A stretch of DNA of 64,000 nucleotides from Musa acuminata AAA Group (taxonomy: Eukaryota > Streptophyta > Magnoliopsida > Zingiberales > Musaceae), in contig NC_088347.1 in NCBI RefSeq assembly GCF_036884655.1, positions 11,666,501 to 11,730,500 on the forward strand. Direction: 5' to 3'. The position numbers and the translations under genes are program-made. Below are positions 9,850 through 21,351 of the stretch, piece by piece (position 1 is the stretch's first letter; the number at the start of each line of letters is the position of its first letter). The notes under the pieces were generated by a model, which worked only from the letters and a program-made list of their open reading frames with translations, ran no database searches and was not told where the DNA came from.

Positions 9850-11725
9850 GTCCTCGAGGCTGATGATTCATGAATTCTGAAAATTTGATCTTCAAGTCGA
9901 CATAGTTCTCCCAAGTGGCATCTTCTATTGGTAGGTTCGCCCATTGTATTAGAACTTCATTAGTGGGTCGTCGTCGTCGAGTCACGATTCGTCGATCAAT
10001 AATGGCACTTCGCTAGGTCTGGAGTTCTCTTTGGGTAGTCATATTTGGTGGGTTGCCTTGGGCTGTCTCCAAGCACCTATTTACAACTGTCTCACCGTCG
10101 ATTTGTGGGTGATATGCCATACTCCTTTTCAATTTAGTACCCTGCATATAGAATAACTTGGTCCAAAATCTACTCGTGAAGATGCAAGTAGAATTTTTCA
10201 TAAGCACAATGTGTCCCTTATAGTGTAATTCTTTTGAGTCCCAATTGTAATGAGCCACGGAGCTTGGTGCTTCCTCCAATTTTTTTATAATCTTACTAGT
10301 CTCTGAATCTTCCTGCCATTCCATCTTAATATTCTTAAGAAAGTTGCTGGTCGGAAGTGAAATGACCGAAACTTCAGCTTGCTCGGGTAGTTTCGAAAGC
10401 GCATCTGCAAGAACATTCTCTTTCCCCTTTTTGTAAGTTATTTCATAATCAAATCTAAGAAGTTTTATTACCCATTATTGATGCTCAGGGGATGATATCT
10501 TTCACTCCAAAAAGTACTTGAGGCTTTTATGGTCGGTTTTAATTTGAAATCGTCGACCAATCAAGTAGGGTCTCCACCTCATTGCTGCGCGCACAATGGC
10601 AAGCATCTCCTTATCATATGTTGACTTATTTTGATGGGAGGGAGATAATGCCTTGCTAGTGTATGTGAGTGGTTGACCATCTTGCATGAGAATAACTCCA
10701 ATTCCGACTCTAGATACGTCGGCCTTAATAATGAAGGGTCGGTTGAAATCTGGTAGTGTTAGCACTGGCGTCATCATCATGGCTGTCTTAAGTTTGTCGA
10801 AGGCAGCGGAGACTCTGTCCGACCATTGGAAGACATCTTTTTTCAATAAGGAAGTAATTGGTGCACTAATCTCTCTATAGTTTTTCACGAACTTGCAATA
10901 GTAGCCTGTTAAACCCAGAAAGCCATGTAGCAATTTTATGTTCCTCGGGGTCAACCAGTTTTGCATTGCTCCAATTTTGAAGGGGTCTACTGCCACACCT
11001 TCCTCTGATATGATATGCCCAAGATATTCCACCTTCTTTTGAAGAAAGCAAAAATTCATAGTGGTTGTAGTGTGTTCAAAAGATGGTTTTCGGTATGTCT
11101 TCTTCGCATACTCGTATTTGATGATACACGGATCGAAGTTCCAGCTTTGTGAAGATTTGTGCTCCCTTAGCAACTCATCTACTACTATAATAGGGTATTT
11201 ATCCTTGATGGTTATGACATTGAGAGCTCGGTAATCAACACATAATCGCCATATTCTATCCTTCTTTCGTATGAGGAGCACCGGTGAAGAGTAAGGGCTG
11301 CAACATGGCCGAATAACTCCTGTTTTGAGCATCTCATTTACAATCCTTTCTATTTCATCGTTCTGGAGATGTGAAAACTGATATGGCTGAGCATTTGCTA
11401 GAGATTTGCCTGGAAGAATTGTTATACAATGATCATACCGATTGGTAAGAGGTAGGTTGCGCGGTTCGTCAAATATATCTGAAAATTCAGCAAGCAAAGG
11501 AAGTAGATTTGGATCTTCAAATTTTGTTGGCTCTCCCTTAGTTTGCTGCTCAAGTTCTACCAAAAAGCCGCTGCATGCTTTATGGAAAACCTTCTCCATT
11601 TGTTGTGTGCAAATCGTCGTTACGTCGCCCTTACATTTCCCATGCAGTATCACCTGTTTCTCCTTACTGTAATATTTTATAAATAGTTGTATAAAATTCC
11701 AAGAAATATCACCTAATGTCATCAA
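9850..11725 (-). pseudogene. pol remnant of gypsy copy 2 (RT core and integrase deleted)
   Basis: The main frame 11725-10502 covers the PR-RT linker, the N-terminal RT block (LCVDYRALNVITIKDKYP), the out-of-frame insert (SWNFDPCIIKYEYAKK), the distal RT block YLGHIISEEGVAVDP, and RNase H (FIIKADVSRVGIG in place of an EADASGVGIG-like motif; then DHKSLKYFLE). A TGA ends it. The next frame (10324-10013) holds the stub [20 protein letters not shown] joined to the integrase end [17 protein letters not shown] chromodomain-like tail with IQWANLP is readable at about 9985-9880. The RT catalytic box and the integrase HHCC and first catalytic Asp residues are absent. The deletion breakpoint is the same as in copies 1 and 3. 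Confidence 0.88.
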
Positions 11726-11797
11726 CCATTTAATTCTGAGTATGGCCTCATGATCATCAAGAGGGAGGAGGAAGAAATCTGCAATTATCTCTTGGTC

Positions 11798-13054
11798 CTA
11801 CAGCAACAGTTTCACGAACGGGCACCTATGATCACACTTCAAAATCCGTATGTTGGCGACCGTAACGACAAACCTGCTGCAATTCTCAATAGGTAAGTTC
11901 ATATGGACAGCAACCATACTATTTAGGAAGTTATTAGTGCTGCCCGTCTCGATGAGAAAAGTGATCGGTTGTTGTTTGAGGAGGCCTCCAACTTTCATCG
12001 TTTGCGGGTTTAAGTAGCCAGCTAGTGTTTGTACCGTAACTTCGGTCGGTTGTGGCTCTTCTTCTGCATCTTTTTCTTCATGTTCAAGGCTCTCTTCTGA
12101 ATGTTCAATGACCTCATCTTCTATCGGTTCAATCATAAGAAGTCCTCCTTTACTACAGCGATGCTCATGGCTCCACGGCTCATCACAATGCCAACATAAC
12201 CCCTTCGCATATCGCTCCCGAAGCTCTTCTCCTGTTAACCTCTTTGGTGCAGGGACTTGGTCGACAGTAGGGGGGGCTGAGGGCTTCAATATTACTAGTT
12301 GAGGAGCGACCCTAGCCCTCCGAGCTTCAAGGTTCAATTGCTCCTCTTGATGTCGTGCGAAAGAGATGGCTGCCATAAGCGTGTACGGTTGTCGCGCTTT
12401 AACTTCTCCTCGGATCTCCGGCTTCAAGCCCTTAAAGAAGGTCCTCAATAGCTGTTTTTGAGACCAATCATGATTTTGATTAGATAACCTTTCAAACCTG
12501 GTTTGGTACTCCTGAATGGTGGAGGTTTGTCGGATCTTTGCTAGTTGTTCGTTAATATTCTCGTAATCGGTTGGTCTGAAGCGGATCAGCAGTCCTTCTT
12601 TTAATTGTTGCCATGAAAGGACTCCATAAGTATGTTCAAACTGTTTAAACCATTGTATAGCATCCCCTTCAAGATATATACCTGCAATTTTCACCATAGA
12701 TGCATCTGCGATTTTGTGGTACGGAAAATATCGCTCCGCGCATAAGATCCAACCAATCGGGTCTCCTTCTTCCCATCTAGGGAAGTCCACTCTCATGCAT
12801 GGATAGTTGGGGTTGGTCATAGAGCCTCCCCTCCCTTGGAAGTCATCTATTCGGGCTTGGTGTGATTGGGCAAAGCTCTCTCCTTGATTTGATTTCTTCG
12901 GGCTTAGTGGTCGGCCCAATCTGAGTTCGGTAAAGAGCATCCGAATCTTTTCCTCCATTCGCACCTCCAAGGTTTCGAATTTAGCATTGATTGCCTCCTT
13001 AGATGCCATTGTATATGCCCCTAAATCTCTCTTTTGTTGTTGGGTTAAAGGCAT
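11798..13054 (-). pseudogene. gag-protease ORF of gypsy copy 2 (418 codons)
   Basis: Begins MPLTQQQKRDLGAYTMASKE, the same start as copy 3. Residues ~90-230 form the retrotransposon Gag domain (YPCMRVDFPRWEEGDPIGWI, YLEGDAIQWFKQFE, LRTFFKGLKPEIRGE). A zinc knuckle follows near residue 290 (CWHCDEPWSHEHRC, CX2CX7HXC), then an acidic linker. The protease domain starts at about residue 365. Its active-site triad reads ETG (LIETGSTNNF) where an aspartic protease needs D-S/T-G. The frame ends soon after, before the RT part. The open Gag may still make a protein; the protease is predicted dead. Confidence 0.82.
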
Positions 13055-14311
13055 GTATAGGTTGAGAGAAGTGATGGTTGAAAGGGTTGGTGGATTGGTG
13101 GATGTAGGCTGCGGTTAAGGCTTGTTTTGTGGCTATTTTGGGTACAGTTTGAGGGTGTGGTTTGGCAGAGTTTTAGGGTTGTGGATGAAAGTTTTAGATC
13201 TGTGGCAGATGGTAGCAAAGGTTTGACAAAAATCCGTAGAAGTTGCAGCAAGTATGTGCTGTCTTGTAAGAATATAATTGTTGTCGAAGAAACAACGGTT
13301 TCTCGACGTAATTTCCACAAAAAACTTAAGAGAATTGAGGAGGGAATTGATAGGAAAATCACAATTTATATGACAGCAAGGATATATAATTTAATCAAGA
13401 AAATTTCGGCAGTATAACAGCATGGAAATTGGTGCAAGTTGCAATTGCAGAATTGTCGTCGAAAATTTTCAGCGGGTTACGATGAAAATTTGCAGCAACA
13501 TAAAATCATTTTTAGAGATGAATTTGTTAATAGATCAATCTTAGATAGAAGCCAAGATGATCTATGAAGTGTATAAGAAATTTAATTCAAAAAAGATTGC
13601 AAATAGATGGGTTAAGGCAACGATATGCAGTTGAAATTTTCTGCAGCATAGATTTTCAAGTGCAACAGATTGGACATAAAAGATCATTAGTTTATATTGA
13701 GAATTTTTTGATGAAACCAAAGGGAAATCCACTTTTAGGAAGTGTCAAATATGTCATAAAAATTTCATAGAAATTTGGATAGAAAAAGCACAGTAGCAAG
13801 ATCAAATAGATGGTGCTATGCGGCTTGAATTCTGCAATTCAAGTGCAGCAGATTGGACGTAAAAGATCAGTAGTTTATATTGAGAATTTTTTTATGAAAC
13901 CAAAGGGAAATCCACTGTTATGAAGTTTCAAAGATGTTATAAAAATTTCGTAGAAATTTGGATTGAAAAAGCACAGTAGCAAGATCAAACAGATGGTGTT
14001 ATGCGGCTGGAATTATGCAATGTATCTTTCGTCGTAGAGATGAAAACTTTGTGACAAAAAGTTTATGCAGCAACATAGGAACAATTTTTTTTTTTTTTCG
14101 ATTTTTGAATAAGGGTAACTAAATTGCAGCAGCAGTAAGGTAGGAAACCAGTACCTGTTGCAATTCACGGGGAGATCAAAGGATGATCCGTGGTGGTGGA
14201 GATGATGGCGGAATTCGGTGACGATCTTTTAAGCAATTGTGGGAATTGCTTTGGGTGGTTGTGGAGGGCTGATGGATGGCAGTGGAAGGGCAGCGAGATG
14301 CCAAGAACGCT
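13055..14311 (-). other. Untranslated leader of gypsy copy 2 with 183-bp direct repeat
   Basis: About 1.25 kb between PBS and Gag with no conserved coding potential; short ORFs here have no recognisable motif. Marker AGATGGTG(C/T)TATGCGGCT recurs at 13808 and 13991 (period 183 bp), with a third weaker copy towards 13620. Copy 3 has the same duplication and period. A T-rich tract lies near 14088. The region may hold packaging or dimerisation signals; this is inference. Confidence 0.7.
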
Positions 14312-14323
14312 GCTCTGATACTA
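14312..14323 (-). other. Primer-binding site of gypsy copy 2
   Basis: The minus strand reads TAGTATCAGAGC two bases inside the 5' LTR. It matches the initiator Met-tRNA 3' end complement (TGGTATCAGAGC) at 11 of 12 positions. It fixes the element's orientation. Confidence 0.82.
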
Positions 14324-14325
14324 GG

Positions 14326-14763
14326 TGTTAGAACCCTTGCAGATTCTAAACTTGGGGTTGATCTCTTTAGGGGATCGGCCTCCTTGGAACTCTATAGGGG
14401 TTCCTCCCTCCAAGTTGCTGCTCAAAGGCTGCAGAAAAGATTCATCTATTGCTTATGAAAAGAGAAGGAACACATGGCTATTTATAGGGCTTCTAAACCA
14501 TAACTCATAATAGGACTCCTACTTAAGACTCTTACTTCTAACCAACTCCTAATATGACTCCTAGTAAAGACTCCTATTCCCTTACAACTCCTGATTCTTC
14601 TCTAAGAAAACACCTCCTACATGAATGCCCCTCTCAATTAGGACTCTCCTAGCTATAGTCCTAACAGAATGTCCCTCTCAATTAGGACTCTCCTAGCTAG
14701 AGTCCTAACAGTTTTACATGAATGTCCCTCTCAATTAGGACTCTCCAAGCTAGAGTCCTAACA
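14326..14763 (-). repeat. 5' LTR of gypsy copy 2 (438 bp)
   Basis: Full-length LTR with TGTTAG/CTAACA termini and three hairpin repeat units at its outer end. The TATA box TATAAATA is at 14479-14486 on the minus strand. It is directly followed (minus-strand sense) by the PBS. Confidence 0.93.
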
Positions 14764-14768
14764 GACAT

Positions 14769-15492
14769 GTACCTTCCGAGTATTCCCGTCATGATCACGA
14801 TAGAAAACCTCATTTGGAAGATCTTCGTCTGAAGAAACCAGTACGCAAGCTCATGCAAATACCAATCTCGTCTGAGCTACTGTTGCTTTGTCGATGTAGA
14901 GTGGTTGTCCTAGAGTGCTGCATAACTTTGCAATAAAACGTCGACTCCAAATATGCAAAGAAAGACCTTAAAAGGATACCCATAAGTGAATAGACTGTAG
15001 GCTATCTAACTCCAAATGGACATCAGGAGACCAGCGTCGTAGAATCATTGGATGGCCGCGAATAGTCCAGAATCTTTCGAGGACCCGTTGTAAATCTTCT
15101 TTAGAGTATAGCTTGCAAACAAAGAATCCGTTCTCCAGCATATGAAGATCAAATGATGATATTCCCCATCGAGTTTTGATAAATGAGGATAGTGGGAAAT
15201 AAGATATTTTGAGACCTACCACATAGCTAACAATCGCCATAGTCCATGTCTCAATAAGCTCTGCTGAATCAGCAGTCTCGTATATAGCAATCTTCTTATC
15301 AGCCTGAACTTTTGGAGTAAAGAATTCCAAGCTTAGATCCGGACTTCCAACCGGAGCTTTGAAGAGGCTAGTCCAAGGCCGAGGGTCACTGGAAATGAGG
15401 GCAGACTGCCGCGATCTAGAGCGCGACCTACTTCGATGCATCGTATCAACCCTCCTACCGCTGTTGCCAGCCCTAGGGGCCGTCGCTGCCAT
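14769..15492 (-). pseudogene. LINE alpha ORF1, N-terminal DUF4283 part
   Basis: Starts at ATG 15492 (MAATAPRAG), followed by an Arg/Ser-rich N-terminus (HRSRSRSRSRQ), then a DUF4283 domain (FFTPKVQADKK, YETADSAELIETW, FPLSSFIKTRWGISSFD, RVLERFWTIRGHPMILRRW). The frame closes at 14968 through a small indel relative to gamma (LWVSF), about 200 bp before the gypsy insertion. Known role of the family: RNA/DNA binding in the LINE RNP. Inactive here because of the frameshift and the insertion. Confidence 0.85.
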
Positions 15493-15935
15493 GTTTGATC
15501 CCTCTTTTGGCCGCCGCTATAGAATAGTCTCCATAGGGAAAAGCCACCATCGTAGTATATTCGCCGCTACAGTATCGTCACCCTAGGGAGATATGGTCGC
15601 CTCGTCGCCCTTACGTAGAAGGCGACGCCCGTCGCCCGAAAGCCAATGCTGCAGGAGTCAGATCGTCCTAGGGAGATCTCGTCGCCGCTATAGTGTCGTC
15701 GTCGCTACAATACCGTCGCTGCTACAGTGTCGTCGTCGTCGCTACAGTGCCGTCGCCCTTGGGAAACAGCCGACGCTGCAGGAAACCGCTATAGTGTCGT
15801 CGCCCGTCGCCCATGGGAGAAAGCCAATGCTGCAGGAGTCAGATCACCCTAGGGAGATCTGGCCGTCGCTACAGTGTTGTCGCCGCTACAGTGGTCACCC
15901 TAGATCTGGTCGCCGCTACTGTATCGTCGCCGCTA
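15493..15935 (-). promoter_or_regulatory. LINE alpha 5' UTR, GTAGCGGCGAC repeats
   Basis: CpG-rich degenerate tandem copies of GTAGCGGCGAC and CAGATCTCCCTAGGGCGA in minus-strand sense. The outermost bases (TAGCGGCGAC) equal the first bases of gamma, so this is a complete 5' end. It is a probable internal promoter region by position. Confidence 0.75.
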
Positions 15936-16800
15936 ATAGTCATTGTAGTTGCTTTTTTTCAATTTCACTTGCTCTATTGATGTCATTGTATAGAGAGGCT
16001 TAGATATTGGGATTGTCCCAATGACCAAATCAAAAGCAAAGTCACATTTGCAGGTAATCCGGGCAAGTCATCCGGGGATACATTAGGCAAGGAGATAAAT
16101 CGTATCTAATACTCACAAAATAAAAGATGGGCTGAAATAATATTCAAAAAGTGATCATTTGTTATATAACAATCAATACTAGTATGATAAAAAGATAGTC
16201 AATCCATACCAAGTATAATATCAAAACTCAAAATATTTAGGAAAACTAAATCAACAAAAAGTTCAAGTTCTCCAATAAAAATAAGACAAGAGGACCATAT
16301 TCAAGTTCGTTATCAAAGAATCTCCAATGATCGTATTTACATATAGCACATAATGTAGTGGTCTAGATTGAATACCCAAGTCATAAGCAAAATATTAAAA
16401 TCAAATCATAGATGAGACCCATGATCAAACAAATATTTGCATTCATAAACATGAATAATACCTTCGACCACTAATTTAGAAGTTTTAGAATCATATTAAG
16501 TGATAGCATACACTCTAACATGGACTGATGATTTAGGAGGCTGTGTCTCTTTCTTCTTGTTCAACGGGTAGTCTTTTATTTTATGATCCAAGTTTCCACA
16601 AGTAAAATAGACTCTAGTCACCCACAAACACAAACTTGTTTCATAATTTAACTTGCAATTCACACATGATTAAGTCTTTTGTGGTGACATCCCTTGTCAA
16701 ACCCAAATGTCTGGACCCTTTTGTTATCACTTTCTAATTCATTTTCAATCATAACTTTATTGGTAAACTTGTCCTTACTATTTTTGTCCTTAATTTCCAG
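15936..16800 (-). pseudogene. zeta gag-PR-RT fragment
   Basis: Minus-strand translation gives two CCHC-like knuckles collinear with the intact Tekay element (CVNCKLNYETSLC, then CGNLDHKIKDYP with the last Cys changed to Tyr). Next come a PR-end motif corresponding to DIILGMDWL (about 16205-16235), a PDDLPG block near 16060, and the RT start PISKPLYTMTSIEQVKLKK near 15970. Stops and frame changes occur throughout. LINE alpha interrupts it at 15935. Confidence 0.78.
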
Positions 16801-16805
16801 AAATT

Positions 16806-17243
16806 TGTTAGGACTCTAGCTTGGAGAGTCCTAATTGAGAGGGACATTCATGTAAAACTGTTAGGACTCTAGCTAGGAGAGTCCTAATTGAGAGGGACAT
16901 TCTGTTAAGACTCTAGCTAGAAGAGTCCTAATTGAGAGGGGCATTCATGTAGAAGGTGTTTTCTTAGAGAAGAATTAGGAGTTGTAAGGGAATAGGAGTC
17001 TTGACTATGAGTCCTATTAGGAGTTGGTTAGAAGTAAGAGTCTTAAGTAGGAGTCCTATTAGGAGTTAGGGTTTAGAAGCCCTATAAATAGCCATGTATT
17101 CCTTCTCTTTTCATAAGCAATAGATGAATCTTTTCTGCAGCCTTTGAGCAGCAACTTGGAGGGAGGAACCCCTATAGAGTTCCAAGGAGGCCGACCCCCT
17201 AAAGAGATCAACCCCAAGTTTAGAATCTGCAAGGGTTCTATCG
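16806..17243 (+). repeat. 5' LTR of gypsy copy 3 (438 bp)
   Basis: Hairpin repeat units at 16806, 16859 and 16903 (spacing 53 and 44 bp). TATAAATA at 17083-17090. The terminal bases are altered, but the length equals the copy 2 LTRs. Confidence 0.92.
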
Positions 17244-17245
17244 CC

Positions 17246-17257
17246 TCGTATCAGAGC
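17246..17257 (+). other. Primer-binding site of gypsy copy 3
   Basis: TCGTATCAGAGC directly after the 5' LTR matches the initiator Met-tRNA complement except at two positions. Confidence 0.78.
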
Positions 17258-18513
17258 AGCGTTGTTGGCATATCGCTGCCCTTCCACAGCCATCCATCAA
17301 CCCTCCACAACCATCCAAAGCAATTCTCACAATTGCTTAAAAGATCGTCACCGAATTTCGCCATCATCTCCACCACCGTGGATCATCCTTTGATCTCCCC
17401 GTGAATTGCAACAGGTTCTATTTTCCTACCTTACTGCTGCGGCAATTTAGTTATCCTTATTCGAAAATCAAAAAAAAAAAAAAATTGTTCCTATGTTGCT
17501 GCATATACTTTTCGTCACAAAGTTTTCATCTCTACGACGAAAGATACATTGCAGAATTCTAGCCGCATAGCACCATCTGTTTGATCTTGATACTATGCTT
17601 TTTCTATCCAAATTTCTACGAAATTTTTATAACATCTTTGACACTTCCTAACAGTAGATTTTCCTTTGGTTTCATCAAAAAATTCTCAATATAAACTACT
17701 GATCTTTTATGTCCAATCTGCTGCACTTGAATTGCAGAATTCAAGCCGCATAGCACCATCTGTTTGATCTTGTTACTGTGCTTTTTCTATCCAAATTTTT
17801 ACAAAATTTTTATGACATCTTTGACACATCCGAACAGTGGATTTCCCGTTAGTTTCATCGAAAAATTCTCAATATAAACGACTAATCTTTTATGTCCAAT
17901 CTGCTGCACTTTAAAATCTATGCTGCAGAAAATTTCAGCTGCATATTGTTGCCTTAACCCATCTATTTGCAATCTTTTTTGAATGAAATTTCTTATACAC
18001 TTCATAGATCATCTTGACTTCCATCTAAGATTGATCTATTAAGAAATTCATCTCTAAAAACGATTTTATATTGCTGCAAATTTTCGTCGTAACCCGTTGA
18101 AATTTCTCGACGAGAATTCTGCAATCGCAACATGCACCAATTTCCTTACTGTTATACTGCCGAAATTTTCTTGATGAAATTAGATATCCTTGCTGTCAAA
18201 TAAACTGTGATTTTATATCAATTCCCTCCTCAATTGTCTCAAGTTTTTGGTGGAAATTTCGTCAAGAAACCGTTGTTTCTTCGACGACAATTCTACTCTT
18301 ACAAGATAGCATATACTTGCTGCAACTTCCACGGATTTCTGTCAAACCTTTGCTACCATCTACCACAGATCCAAACCATTCATCCACAGCCCTAAAACTC
18401 TATCAAACCATACCCTCAAGCTGCACCCAAAACAGCCACAAAACAAGCCTAAACCGCAGCCTACATCCACTAATCCACCAACCCTTTCGACCATCACTTC
18501 TCTCAACCTAGAC
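17258..18513 (+). other. Untranslated leader of gypsy copy 3 with 183-bp direct repeat
   Basis: No conserved coding capacity. AGCCGCATAGCACCATCTG recurs at 17561 and 17744, the same 183-bp period as in copy 2, so the duplication predates the spread of the family. An A-rich run lies near 17468. Confidence 0.7.
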
Positions 18514-19134
18514 ATGACTTTAACCCAACAGCAAAAGAGAGATCTTAACAGCATAGATTCGGAGGCATATACTATGGCATCTAAGGAGGCAATCAATGCT
18601 AAATTCGAAGCTTTGGAGGCACGAATGGAGGATAAGATTCGGACGCTCTTTACCGAACTCATATTGGGCCGACCACTAAGCCCAAAAAAATCATATCACG
18701 GAGAGAGCTTTGCCCAATCGCACCAGGCTCGAAGAGATGAGTTCCAAGGGAGGGGAGGCTCTATGACTGAACCCAACTATCCATGCATGAGAGTGAAATT
18801 CCCCATATGGGAAGAAGGAGACCCGATTGGTTGGATCTCGCGCGCGGAGCGATATTTTCAGTACCACAAAACCACGGATGCATATATGGTGAAAATTACA
18901 GCTACACATCTTGAAGGGGATGCTATACAATGGTTTGACTGGTTTGAACATACTTATGGAGTCCTTTCATGGCGATAATTCAAAGAAGGACTGCTGATCC
19001 GCTTCAAACCAACCGATTAGGAGAATATTGACAGATAACTAGCAAAGATCCGACAAACCTCTACCATTCAGTAGTACCAAACTAGGTTTGAAAGGCTCTC
19101 AAATCAAACTTGTGATTGGTCTCAAAAACAGCTA
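18514..19134 (+). pseudogene. gag N-terminal part of gypsy copy 3
   Basis: Starts with the family Gag N-terminus (MTLTQQQKRDL) and is open for 154 codons to TAA at 18976-18978, where copy 2 has a Gln codon (CAA). More in-frame stops follow up to 19134 (for example GATTAG and CAGTAG). Domain: retrotransposon Gag (YPCMRVKFPIWEEGDPIGWI, GDAIQWFDWFE). Several stops are C-to-T changes at Gln codons, as expected from decay of methylated DNA. Confidence 0.82.
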
Positions 19135-21351
19135 TTGAGGACCTTCATTGAGGGCTTGAAGTCGGAGATCCAAGGAGAAGTTAAAGCGCGACAACCATAT
19201 ACGCTTATGGCAGCCATCTCTTTCGCACGACATCAAGATGAGCAATTGAACCATGAAGCTCGGAGGACTAGGGTCACTCCTCAACCAAAAATATTGAAGC
19301 CCTCAGCCCCCCCTACTATTGACCAAGTCCCTACACCAAAGAGGTTAACAAGGGAAGAGCTTCGCGAGCGATATGCGAAGGGGTTATGTTGGCATTGTGA
19401 CGAGCCATGGAGCCGTGAGCATCGCTATAGTAAAGGAGGACTTCTTATGATTGAACCGATAGAAGAAGAGGTCATTGAACACCTAAAAGAGAGCCCTGAA
19501 CATGAAGAAGAAGATGCGGAAGAAGAGCCACAACCGACTGACGTTACAATATACGCACTAGCCAGCTACTCAAACCCGCAAACGATAAAAGTTGGAGGCC
19601 TTCTCAAACAACAACCGATCACTGTTCTCATCGACATGGGCAGTACTACTAACTTCCTAAATAGTAAGCTTGTTGTTCGGATAGCATTACCTATCGAGAA
19701 TCGCTGCAGGTTTAATGTTAAGGTCATCGACAGACGGATTTTGAATTGTGATCGTAGGCGCCCGCAGGAGAAACTATTGCTTAAGGACCAAGAGATAATT
19801 GCAGATTTCTTCCTTCTCCCTCTTAACAATCATGAGGCCATGCTCAGAATTAAATGGTTGATGACATTATGTGATATTTTAACAATCACGAGGCCTTTTA
19901 TGAAACTAATTATGAAATTTTACAGTAAGGAGAAACAGGTGACATTGCACGGGAAATGTGGGGGCGACATAACAACGATTTGCACACAACAAATGGAGAA
20001 TATTTTGCATAAAGCATGCAGTGGCTTTTTGGTACAACTTGAGCAGCAAACTATGGAAGAGCCAATAGAATTTGAAGATCCAAAACTACTTCCTTTGCTT
20101 GCTGAATTTTCAAATATATTTGACGAACTGTGCAACCTACCTCTCACCCGTCGGCATGATCATTGTATAACGATTCTTCCAAGCAAATCTTCAGCAAATA
20201 CTTGGCCATATCAGTATCTACATCTCCAGAAGGATGAAATAGAAAGGATTATAAAAGAGATGCTCAAAACAGGAGTTATTCGGCCGAGTTGCAACCTCTA
20301 CTCTTCACCAGTGCTACTTGTACACAAGAAGGACGGAACATGGCGAATATGCATTGATTACCGAGCTCTCAATGGCATAAACATCACGGATAAATACCCT
20401 ATTCCAATACTAGATGAATTGCTATATGAAAGGGAGCACAAATCTTCACAAAGATGGACCTTTGATCCAGGTATTATCAAATACGAGTGTACGAAGAAGT
20501 CATATCGAAAACCGCCTTTCGAACACACAACGACCACTAGAAATTTTTACTTTCTTCAACAAAAGGTGGGATATCTTGGGCATATCATATCAAAGGAAGG
20601 TGTGATGGTGGACCCCTTCAAAATTGGAGCAATGCAAAACTGGCCGACCCCGAGAAACATAAAATTGCTAAATGGCTTTTTGGGTTTAACAGGCTACTAC
20701 CGCAAGTTCGTGAAAAACTATGGAAAGATCAGTGTACCACTTACTTCCTTACTAGAAAAAGATGTCCTCCAATGGTTGGACAAAGCCTCCACGGCCTTCA
20801 ACAAACTTAAGGCAGCCATGACGACGACGCCGGTGCTAACACTACCAGATTTCAACCGACCCTTCATTATTGAGGCCGACACATCTGGAGTCAGAATTGG
20901 AGCCATTCTCATGCAAGATGGTCGACCACTCGCATACACTAGCAAGGCATTATCTCCCTCCTATCAAAATAAGTCAACATATGATAAGGAGATGCTCGCC
21001 GTTGTGCGCGCAGCAACGCGGTGGAGACCCTCCTTGATTGGTCGACGATTTCAAATTAAAACCGATCATAAAAGCCTCAAGTACTTTTTGGAGCAAAAGA
21101 TATCATCCCCTGAGCAGCAAAAATGGGTAACAAAACTTCTTGGATTTGATTGTGAAATAACTTACAAAAGGTGGAAAGAGAATATTGTTGCAGATGCGCT
21201 TTCGCAGCTACATGAGCAAGTTGGATTTTCGGTCGTTTTACTTCCAACCAGCAACTTTCTTGAGGATATTATGATGGAATGGCAGGAAGATTCGGAGACC
21301 AGTAAGATACAAAAAAAATTAGAGGAAGCACCAAGCTCCGTGGCTCATTAG
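19135..21351 (+). pseudogene. Gag-PR-(deleted RT)-RNase H reading frame, 738 codons, gypsy copy 3
   Basis: A single open frame. It includes the Gag C-terminus (LRTFIEGLKSEIQGE), a zinc knuckle CWHCDEPWSREHRYS (last Cys to Tyr) near residue 83, and an acidic linker. The protease has active-site triad DMG (LIDMGSTTNF) near residue 163. The RT N-terminal block is RICIDYRALNGI (near 403). Then come about 45 out-of-frame residues (RWTFDPGIIKYECTKK), the distal RT block YLGHIISKEG, RNase H (FIIEADTSGVRIG, DHKSLKYFLEQK) and DALSQLHEQ. It ends at EAPSSVAH. The RT catalytic box is gone. The deletion keeps the frame open, so an RT-less fusion could be translated, although the gag start is cut off by stops upstream. 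Confidence 0.85.

Larger units (their letters stand above)
9387..14763 (-). mobile_element. Deleted Ty3/gypsy element, copy 2, complete with both LTRs
   Basis: A structurally complete 5377-bp minus-strand element with two 438-bp LTRs (9387-9824 and 14326-14763), a PBS inside the right LTR, gag-PR, a deleted pol and a purine tract (GAAGAGGGCGGG on the minus strand) next to the left LTR. Flanks are GATAT (9382-9386) and GACAT (14764-14768), a 5-bp target duplication with one mismatch, in LINE alpha ORF1. The uninterrupted target reads GAGACATGTACC in beta near 3600. The 4501-bp internal region is almost the same length as in copy 3 (4500 bp). Confidence 0.93.
4943..15935 (-). mobile_element. 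LINE alpha, full-length L1-type, split by gypsy copy 2
   Basis: A full-length minus-strand LINE: 5' UTR beginning TAGCGGCGAC (15935 leftwards), ORF1, ORF2 and most of the 3' UTR, interrupted at 9387-14768 by a gypsy element. Its 5' terminus is the same as gamma's, so both look like complete 5' ends. The last ~120 bp of 3' UTR and the poly(A) are absent at 4943, where beta's 5' UTR begins. Right of 15935 the sequence reads as RT of an older gypsy element (zeta), the insertion target. All frames carry stops, so it is inactive. Confidence 0.9.

Noticed and set aside
15493..16003. Arg-rich ORFs in the GC-rich LINE 5' UTR
   Set aside because: Open frames are a by-product of GC-rich tandem repeats on both strands; the ORF1 start lies elsewhere.
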